Shown one piece after another: positions 54,531 to 61,281 of a DNA stretch of 64,000 nucleotides. The position numbers and the translations under genes are program-made. The stretch comes from Paludisphaera rhizosphaerae (lineage in GTDB: Bacteria > Planctomycetota > Planctomycetia > Isosphaerales > Isosphaeraceae). Under the pieces are notes generated by a model. The model saw nothing but the letters and a program-made list of their open reading frames with translations, searched no databases and was not told the DNA's origin. The stretch covers positions 124,001 through 188,000 of the forward strand of contig NZ_JAALCR010000001.1 in NCBI RefSeq assembly GCF_011065895.1. The letters run 5' to 3'. The stretch's first letter is position 1. Every line of letters starts with the position of its first letter.

Positions 54531-55172
54531 ATGAAGACGCTGTTCACGCGCGTTCTGATCGCTTCCTCGCTGATTGCGGGCGGTTCGATTTTCTCGGCGC
54601 CGTCGCAGGCAGCCCTGGTCACCGTCGACCCAGACTCCTATTCCAATCACACCAACATCAGCAGTTCGTTTTCCGGACTGACGCTGTCGACCGTCGGCGG
54701 TTCCAACACCAACGTCTACGCGGTGGCCAGCGGTCTGTCCACGACCGGCTCAAATGTGTTCGGCACGTACAGCACGTCGGCCGGCTACGGAGTTAATTGG
54801 GGCGGCAGCTCGAACGACGGGCTGAAGGCGGTCTTCGCTGTCGCGACCGACTACGTCCAGATCGACATCATTGGCAACAGCAGCGGCAACAGCGACCGCG
54901 GCCAGTTGACGGCCTACGACTCCTCGAACAACGTGATCGCCACCGTGACCACCAACAACCTCGGGAGCGGCGATTATCAGACGTTGTCGATAACCCAGGG
55001 GACCGCAAGCATCGCCTACATCATCGCAACCGGAACGAACAACCGGGCGATCTCCCTGGACAACCTCAAGTACACCGTTGGCTCGGTCCCCGAACCGAGC
55101 GCCATCGTGATGTTGGGCTGCGGAGCCGTGGCGATCTTCGGCGTATCCCGTCGCCGGAGGCCGCGAGGCTGA
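54531..55172 (+). CDS. PEP-CTERM sorting-domain protein
   Basis: 213 residues. A signal peptide of about 27 residues (LIASSLIAGGSIFSAPSQA-A) is followed by a Ser/Thr/Asn-rich beta-type extracellular domain (about 28-180) and, at the end, VPEPSAIVMLGCGAVAIFGV with a basic RRRRPRG tail, the canonical PEP-CTERM anchor recognised by an exosortase. The protein should be exported and processed at the cell surface, probably into matrix or exopolysaccharide. No exosortase gene is in the window. A strong terminator follows, so it is monocistronic. Confidence 0.92.
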   Translation: MKTLFTRVLIASSLIAGGSIFSAPSQAALVTVDPDSYSNHTNISSSFSGLTLSTVGGSNTNVYAVASGLSTTGSNVFGTYSTSAGYGVNWGGSSNDGLKAVFAVATDYVQIDIIGNSSGNSDRGQLTAYDSSNNVIATVTTNNLGSGDYQTLSITQGTASIAYIIATGTNNRAISLDNLKYTVGSVPEPSAIVMLGCGAVAIFGVSRRRRPRG

Positions 55173-55198
55173 TTCGAGAGGTTGATGCAGACTTCGGA

Positions 55199-55230
55199 GA
55201 GCCGGCGGAAATCCGCCGGCTCCTTTTTTT
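55199..55230 (+). terminator. Rho-independent terminator of the PEP-CTERM gene
   Basis: Perfect 11-base arms GAGCCGGCGGA/TCCGCCGGCTC followed by C and seven T. It begins 27 bases after the stop. Confidence 0.9.
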
Positions 55231-55305
55231 GGTAAATCGACCGTTCGCCAATCCCGCCCCTTCTCGACCGACGCCTCAACCGGCGACGGGAGGGGCCTCC
55301 AGCGT

Positions 55306-56025
55306 TCAGCGGGTCTGGTCGAGCGCGGCGAGGATCGCTTCGGCGATCGCCTTCATGCCTCGGTCGCCGGGATGGGAGGCGACTCCCTCGTGTTTGAAGG
55401 AGCGTTCCGAACGGGCGGCGTTTGAGGGGTCGCGTCCCAGGGAGGAGATCTCTATGAACCGGGCGCCGGCCGCTTCGCTCGCCTTGCGGAGTCGGGCGTC
55501 CCGGGCCTCGCTGGGCCAGAAGCAGCCGCGAACGAGGATGATCGGCTGACGTCTGGCCCGCACGCCGGCCAGGATTTTCGCAACGCTCGCCTCGAAGCGG
55601 TCTGCGTCTGCGTCGGTTTTGAACTCAGGGACGTTCTCGCCGATCGCTAGCACAAAGAGGTCGGCATCGAACGCGAAGGCGTCCTTCAGTTTCGCGTCCA
55701 CATCATAATCGGAATATCCCCGCTCGAAGTCGGCGATGTTCTTGACGAGGATCTCGGGCGGCTTTCCCGTCCGTCGGCCGACCTCCGCCGCGACGAGATG
55801 AACGTAGTCCTTGTCCGCCGAGGTCGCCGCCATCCCCCAATCGTCGTGCCAGTCGATCTCCGGCCTGGGCGGGTGCCTGGTGATGCTGTTGCCGAGGAAG
55901 AGGATCTTGCGGATCTCCGCCGGCCGCACCGTCGCCCGATCGTCCTGTCCCGAGCCTTCAAGGGAAGGCGCCGTTGCCAGGGTTGTCGCAACGATTCCGA
56001 TGATGCCGAGAATGCGGCGTCTCAC
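55306..56025 (-). CDS. Secreted SGNH/GDSL-family hydrolase
   Basis: 239 residues from a GTG at 56025 with GGAGGG eight bases upstream; this start gives a clean signal peptide (VRRRILGIIGIVATTLATAP) while the longer frame does not. Block I LFLGNSIT holds the Ser47 nucleophile, LAIGENVPE is block III-like, and the C-terminal SHPGDRGMKAIAEAI holds the catalytic His region. Family members are esterases or carbohydrate acetylesterases; substrate unknown. It converges with the PEP-CTERM gene beyond its terminator. Confidence 0.85.
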   Translation of the reverse strand: MRRRILGIIGIVATTLATAPSLEGSGQDDRATVRPAEIRKILFLGNSITRHPPRPEIDWHDDWGMAATSADKDYVHLVAAEVGRRTGKPPEILVKNIADFERGYSDYDVDAKLKDAFAFDADLFVLAIGENVPEFKTDADADRFEASVAKILAGVRARRQPIILVRGCFWPSEARDARLRKASEAAGARFIEISSLGRDPSNAARSERSFKHEGVASHPGDRGMKAIAEAILAALDQTR

Positions 56026-56290
56026 GTCGGTCGCCCTCCAAATCACGACATCTCCCGCGTCGGGTGCGATCACATTTGCCGATCAGGCGACACTTTATCT
56101 CTAGGAGGACCCCACGGCCCGCCGTGCGGCGTCGACGAGGCAGGAGAAACGGAGCCCGCGAGAACGGCCGAAAATGCGCGAACGAACCCACCTAGATACG
56201 GTGCATCTTGTTGTTGCAAGACACGTTATGTCGATGCAACTGGGTTCGTTTTCGCGCGATCGAAGCCAATCCGCCGCGGCGCTGATCGAC

Positions 56291-57292
56291 TCAATAGTTG
56301 AACAGCCGGCTCACGCTCTCGCGGCGGTGGATCGACATGATGGCGTCTGCGAAGAGGCCGGCGACGCTGACGACCTTGCAGCAGGAGGCGAGCGGCTCGA
56401 AGCGGTAGCCGATCGTGTCGGTCATCACCAGTTCCTTGATCGGCGACTTCTCCAGCTTGGCCGCCGAGCCCTTCGAGAAGACCCCGTGCGAGACGCAGGC
56501 GTAGATGTCCTTGGCCCCCCGCTCCTTGCAGGCGACGGCCATCTCGATCAGGGTGCCGCCGGAGATGGTGAAGTCGTCTACGATCAGGACGTTGCGGTCC
56601 TTGACCTCACCGACGATGTCCAGCATCTCCGCCTTCTCGTCGTGCCCGCGACGGACCTTGTTGCCGAAGACCACCGGCGCGTGGATCATCTCGGCGAACT
56701 TGTACGCCTGCTTGCCGAAACCGACGTCCGGCGAGGCGACCACCAGATCGGGGATCTCCTTGCGGCGGAAGTAGTCCACCAGGACGGGCATGGCGTAGAG
56801 GTGGTCGACGGGGATGCGGAAGAAGCCCTGGATCTGCGGGCTGTGCAGGTCCATCGTCAGGACGCGGTCGGCCCCGGCGGCCTCGATGCAGTCTGCGCAA
56901 ACACGGGCGCGGATGGAGACGCGGGGCTCGTCCTTCTTGTCCCCCTTGGCGTACGAGAAGAACGGGATGACGGCCGTCACCTGGGTCGCACTCGCCCGCT
57001 TGAAGGCGTCGATCCAGAAGAGCAACTCCATGAAGTTGTCGTTGACCGGGTATTCCGACCCCTGAATGATGTACACGTCGCGTCCGCGGACGTTTTCCAG
57101 AACGCGGACGAAGACGCAACCCTCGCTGAACGTGTGGGTTTCGGCTTCCGCCAACCCGGAGCCGAGACGCTCGGCGATGGCCTTCGCCAGCGATCCGCTG
57201 GCGCTGCCGGCGAAGACTTTCAATTCGCCGTAAGGGTCGACCCGCTCTTCCGACGTGCAGATCAGCGACATGTCCTTGCTCACGGCGTACAC
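56291..57292 (-). CDS. prs: Ribose-phosphate pyrophosphokinase (PRPP synthetase family)
   Basis: 333 residues. It transfers pyrophosphate from ATP to ribose-5-phosphate for nucleotide, His and Trp synthesis. Seen: LKVFAGSASGSLAKAIAERL, FSEGCVFVRVLENVRGRDVY, the MDLHSPQIQGFF metal-binding block, PDVGFGKQAYKFAE, and the PRPP loop VDDFTISGGT (usual DDxxDTGGT, so slightly divergent). Start may be the GTG at 57292 or the ATG at 57271 (after AAGGAC); the latter leaves a more typical N-terminus. The gap at 56026-56290 downstream holds no gene. A class with altered loop residues could have different allosteric control. Confidence 0.9.
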   Translation of the reverse strand: MYAVSKDMSLICTSEERVDPYGELKVFAGSASGSLAKAIAERLGSGLAEAETHTFSEGCVFVRVLENVRGRDVYIIQGSEYPVNDNFMELLFWIDAFKRASATQVTAVIPFFSYAKGDKKDEPRVSIRARVCADCIEAAGADRVLTMDLHSPQIQGFFRIPVDHLYAMPVLVDYFRRKEIPDLVVASPDVGFGKQAYKFAEMIHAPVVFGNKVRRGHDEKAEMLDIVGEVKDRNVLIVDDFTISGGTLIEMAVACKERGAKDIYACVSHGVFSKGSAAKLEKSPIKELVMTDTIGYRFEPLASCCKVVSVAGLFADAIMSIHRRESVSRLFNY

Positions 57293-57566
57293 CCTGTCGT
57301 CGGGAGTGGAGAAGGTCCATGTCCATGCGAGACCGCCGCATCGACCTCGCCCGCCGGCCCCGCCCCCCGCAGCGGTCCGACTTCATACGATCTTAGCACT
57401 CGCCGCCGCCCCCGGCCACCCTGGGGCCGGCGACGAATCGGCGAACGCTTGTGGGTCGACCGCCAGCCAAGTCGGGAGGATCGACCGAAGCCGACCTTTC
57501 AGATACTCTCGGTTCCAGGTCGAGTCGTGCTGAATTCCTGGATCGCCGCGATCATGAGACCGAGCG

Positions 57567-58178
57567 ATGAACGAGTCGCCGGGGATATCCCCATCTTCGA
57601 CATCCCCGACGGGTCGGCCGTTCTTCCTCTCGGACGCCGTAATCCTTGTCGTGGCCCTGGCGGTCGGGACGGCGTTCGCACGTGTGCCGTTCGATCTCGC
57701 ATACACGAGCCTGCTTCAGAACAGGGGGACCGACAGACCGGTCGAGATCGATCGATTATTAGGCGTGATGCTGACAGTCGTCTATCCGATCGTCGCCGCG
57801 ATGATGGCTGCCACGATCGTTCTTCGAATGAAGCCGACCAGGTGCGGCTTGCGCGAACGACTCGGCGAGCCAGGATCGGCGGTCTGTATTACGGCACTCG
57901 TCGCCCTGACGATTGGGTTCCTCACAAGTCTTCCGTTGCAACTTGGATTCACTGGTTTCTTAACCATGGACGGCGCGGTGGCCGGCGCCTGGGAGTCAAG
58001 TGGCGAATCGGCCGGGTTCGCTGCGCTGGGAGCCTGGTTGGCACTGAAGATCTGTGGGCGTTGGGCTCCGGCCACGGATTGGGTCGATGTCATGGCGCGC
58101 GCCCTAGGTATGTTCTGGGTTCTGACGATTGTTCTAAACCTTATCACGATGTGGCGCTTATATAGGTCGGGCCCATGA
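57567..58178 (+). CDS. Small multi-pass membrane protein of unknown function
   Basis: 203 residues. About four to five hydrophobic segments (AVILVVALAVGTAFA, LLGVMLTVVYPIVAAMMAATIV, ITALVALTIGFLTSL, FAALGAWLALKICG, LGMFWVLTIVLNLITMW). No family was recognised. It is less GC-rich than neighbours. The stop overlaps, by 4 bases, an in-frame upstream extension of the thioredoxin-NHL gene, which more likely starts at 58232. Confidence 0.68.
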   Translation: MNESPGISPSSTSPTGRPFFLSDAVILVVALAVGTAFARVPFDLAYTSLLQNRGTDRPVEIDRLLGVMLTVVYPIVAAMMAATIVLRMKPTRCGLRERLGEPGSAVCITALVALTIGFLTSLPLQLGFTGFLTMDGAVAGAWESSGESAGFAALGAWLALKICGRWAPATDWVDVMARALGMFWVLTIVLNLITMWRLYRSGP

Positions 58179-58231
58179 CGACCGCCAACTCGCCGCCGCG
58201 TTCTTTCACCATGCCACGAGGAAGCCAGACA

Positions 58232-59845
58232 ATGCGGAACCGTCGAAGATTCCAGCGAATGGCGATCTTGAGTCAACTCACCCTGGCGACGGCCCTGCTC
58301 GCCTCCCCGGCCGCGGCCCAGGAGGCGGCGAAGCCCAGCCTCGACGGCGCGATCGGTTGGATCAACTCCGGGCCTATCGACCTGGCCTCGCTCAAGGGGA
58401 AGGTGGTCCTGCTCGACTTCTGGACCTACTGCTGCATCAACTGCCACCACATCCTCCCCGATCTTGAAAAGCTGGAGAAGAAGTACAAGAACGAGCTGGT
58501 CGTCATCGGCGTCCACTCGGGCAAGTTCGACGCCGAGCGGAACACCGAGAACATCCGTCGGAAGGTGGCTGAGTACCGGATCAAGCACCCCGTCGCCAAC
58601 GACGCTGAGATGGTGATCTGGGAACGGTTCAACATCCGCAGTTGGCCCAGCCGAGTCCTGATCGCCCCCGACGGCAACGTCGTGGTCGTCCGGAACGAGC
58701 TCGGGGAGCCGACGATCGCGATCGGCGGCGAGGGGAACTATGAGTTCTTCGACCACGCCATCGGCGAACTGGCCGACAAGGCCCGCAAGGCTGGGACGCT
58801 GAACGAGAAGCCGATCACCTTCGCCACCGAGGAGAGCCAGTACTCCGACAAGGCCCTGCTCTTCCCCGGCAAAATCCTGGCGGATGCGAAGTCCAGCCGC
58901 CTGTTCATCTCGGACACTGGCCACAACCGGATCGTCGTCGCCGACCTGGACGGCAAGAACCCCGTCGTGATCGGCGACGGCGGCGCGGGGCTCGTGGACG
59001 GCGACTTCACGAAGGCTCGGTTCAATCGTCAGCAGGGGATGTGCCTGGAGGGGGACGTTCTCTATGTGGCCGACACCGAGAACCACGCCATCCGCGCCGT
59101 GGACCTGAAGGCGAAGACCGTCTCCACCGTCGTCGGCGACGGCAAGCAGGCCGATCGCGATCCCCGAGAGACTTTCGTGGGGCCTGGCAAGAAGTCTCGG
59201 ATCTCCAGCCCGTGGGATGTGATCCAGCTTCCCGGCTCGCGTCGGATCTACATCGCGATGGCTGGCACCCACCAGATCTATGCCTACGACCCGGATTCGG
59301 GCGACGTCCGGACGTTTGCCGGTTCGGGGTACGAGAACATCCAGGACGGCCTCCCCGCAGCGGCCCGATTCGCCCAGCCCAGCGGTCTAGCCACCGACGG
59401 CGAAAACCTCTACGTGGCCGACTCCGAGGTCTCCGGCGTCCGTGTGATCTCCGGCATCCCCGAAGGAAAGGCGAAGGTCGGCCGGGTCGTCGGCGAGGGC
59501 CTGTTCAAGTTCGGCGACCGCGACGGCAAGGGGCCGGCTGAGGTCCGACTCCAGCACTGCCTGGGTCTCGCCTATAGCGACGGCGTCCTCTACATCGCCG
59601 ACACCTACAACAACAAGATCAAGGCCTGCGACCCGAAGACCGCAACCGTCACGACGTTCCTCGGCGACGTGAAGTCCGGCGACTCCGACGATCCGCCTCG
59701 CTTCCATGAGCTGGGCGGGCTGAGCGCCGCCGGCGGCAAGCTGTACGTCGCCGACACCAACAACCACAAGATCAAGGTCGTCGACCTCGCCTCCCGCAAG
59801 GTTCACTCGCTGGAGATCTCCGGCCTCAAACCGCCGACTCCGTGA
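58232..59845 (+). CDS. Exported thioredoxin-NHL repeat protein (NHLRC2-like)
   Basis: 537 residues from the ATG at 58232, preceded by GAGGAAG; two earlier ATGs lack a site. Signal peptide about 1-30 (LTLATALLASPAAAQ). A thioredoxin/TlpA-type domain (about 30-180) has the motif FWTYCCINCHHILPDL, with the CxxC as CINC, and SWPSRVLIAPDG (cis-Pro region). Then five or six NHL beta-propeller repeats such as LFISDTGHNRIVVADLDG, LYVADTENHAIRAVDL and LYVADTNNHKIKVVDL. This is the domain order of NHLRC2 proteins. A periplasmic redox or scaffold role is inferred. Confidence 0.9.
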   Translation: MRNRRRFQRMAILSQLTLATALLASPAAAQEAAKPSLDGAIGWINSGPIDLASLKGKVVLLDFWTYCCINCHHILPDLEKLEKKYKNELVVIGVHSGKFDAERNTENIRRKVAEYRIKHPVANDAEMVIWERFNIRSWPSRVLIAPDGNVVVVRNELGEPTIAIGGEGNYEFFDHAIGELADKARKAGTLNEKPITFATEESQYSDKALLFPGKILADAKSSRLFISDTGHNRIVVADLDGKNPVVIGDGGAGLVDGDFTKARFNRQQGMCLEGDVLYVADTENHAIRAVDLKAKTVSTVVGDGKQADRDPRETFVGPGKKSRISSPWDVIQLPGSRRIYIAMAGTHQIYAYDPDSGDVRTFAGSGYENIQDGLPAAARFAQPSGLATDGENLYVADSEVSGVRVISGIPEGKAKVGRVVGEGLFKFGDRDGKGPAEVRLQHCLGLAYSDGVLYIADTYNNKIKACDPKTATVTTFLGDVKSGDSDDPPRFHELGGLSAAGGKLYVADTNNHKIKVVDLASRKVHSLEISGLKPPTP

Positions 59846-59958
59846 GTTTCCGCTCGTCATCGCGTCTGCCGACCGAATATTGTAGGTATTTAGACGAATG
59901 TCGAAATGCCGGCTCGATCGACCGGTGCTCTGAACCGACAGACGACGGAGGCGCGAAG

Positions 59959-61278
59959 ATGATTCGGGTGTTGCCGATCCTGCTGCTGACGACGACGACG
60001 GCCTGGGCGGCCGATCTAAAAGACGACGCCCGCAAGTTCCTGGAGCTCTGCCAGACCGCGAAGTACGACGAAGCGTATGCGAGGTTCGGCCCGAAGATGG
60101 CCGCCGCCCTACCCAAGGAGAAGCTTGCTGAGGTCTGGACGAACATCGGTGGGCAGCTTGGGCCGATCGAGTCCATGGCCGAACCGCAGGAGGACCGCAT
60201 CGGAGCCTCGCGACGTGTGAAGATCCTCTGCCGGTTCAAGCCCATGACCCTTGAAGCCCTCATCAGCTATGACCCCGACGGAAAGATCGAGGGCTTCTTT
60301 CTCAACACCCCCACTCCGCCGGCCGCGCCGAAGGCTGAGCCCCCTTACGTCGATCGGGCGAAGTACACCGAGGAGGACGTCGTCGTCGGGGCTGACGGTT
60401 GGCCCTTGCCGGGGACGCTCGCGCGGCCGAAGGGGTTGGAGCTTCCGGCGCTGGTCGTTCTGGTACAGGGGTCGGGGCCGCACGACCGCGACGAGACCAT
60501 CGGCCCCAACGCCCCGTTCCGCGATCTCGCCCACGGCCTGGCCAGCCGGGGCGTCGCCGTTCTCCGTTACGACAAGCGGACGCGGACTCACAAGAGCCGC
60601 TACGCCGACCCCAAGGCCGGGGCCGCGGTCGTCGTGCAGGACGAGGTCGTCGACGACGCCCTCGCCTCAGTCGCCAAGGCTCGGACCTGGAAAGGGATCG
60701 CCCCGAACAGGATCTTCGTCCTGGGCCACAGCCTGGGCGCAACCACCGCGCCGATGATCGCCGAACAGGACGGTCGCCTTGCCGGCGTGATCCTCCTCGC
60801 CGCCTCGACCCGCCCTTCGGCCGACGTCGTCCGCGAACAGTCCGACTACGTACGGAAGGTCGACCCTGTCCGCGCGAAGGGGCTCGACGCGCTCGACGCC
60901 AAGCTCGACGAGCACCTGACCGCTCTCAAGGCTGGCACGCTGGGCGATGACGACAAGGTCCTGGGCGGTGCGGTCCGCTACTGGAAGTCGATGGACGCGA
61001 CCCGCCCCGCCCAGAGGCTCGCCGAGCAACCGAACTTGCCGGCGCTGATTCTCCAGGGAGGCCGCGACTATCAGGTCACCGAGGCGGATCTCGAAGCCTT
61101 CCGTCGCGTCCTTCCCAATCGGCCCAACGTCACGATCAAGCTTTACCCGGACCTCAACCACACCTTCATGAAGGGCGAAGGAAAGGCGACGCCCTCCGAG
61201 TACGACAAGCCGGGGTTCGTGGACGTCCGGGTCGTTGAGGACATCGCGGCGTGGGTCGGGTCGGTCCCCTCCCATTGA
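59959..61278 (+). CDS. Exported alpha/beta hydrolase with N-terminal DUF3887-like domain
   Basis: 439 residues from the ATG at 59959 (GGAGGCG site); the upstream extension lacks an export signal. Signal peptide about 1-18 (RVLPILLLTTTTAWAA-D). Residues about 20-120 look like the DUF3887 accessory domain (KFLELCQTAKYDEAYARF). The hydrolase domain has VVLVQGSGPHDRDETIG, nucleophile elbow GHSLGATTAPMIA with Ser258, LQGGRDYQV (acid Asp) and DLNHTFM (catalytic His). Related proteins are bacterial esterases/acyl hydrolases; substrate unknown. It abuts the convergent Hsp70-like gene. Confidence 0.88.
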   Translation: MIRVLPILLLTTTTAWAADLKDDARKFLELCQTAKYDEAYARFGPKMAAALPKEKLAEVWTNIGGQLGPIESMAEPQEDRIGASRRVKILCRFKPMTLEALISYDPDGKIEGFFLNTPTPPAAPKAEPPYVDRAKYTEEDVVVGADGWPLPGTLARPKGLELPALVVLVQGSGPHDRDETIGPNAPFRDLAHGLASRGVAVLRYDKRTRTHKSRYADPKAGAAVVVQDEVVDDALASVAKARTWKGIAPNRIFVLGHSLGATTAPMIAEQDGRLAGVILLAASTRPSADVVREQSDYVRKVDPVRAKGLDALDAKLDEHLTALKAGTLGDDDKVLGGAVRYWKSMDATRPAQRLAEQPNLPALILQGGRDYQVTEADLEAFRRVLPNRPNVTIKLYPDLNHTFMKGEGKATPSEYDKPGFVDVRVVEDIAAWVGSVPSH

Positions 61279-61281
61279 GGA

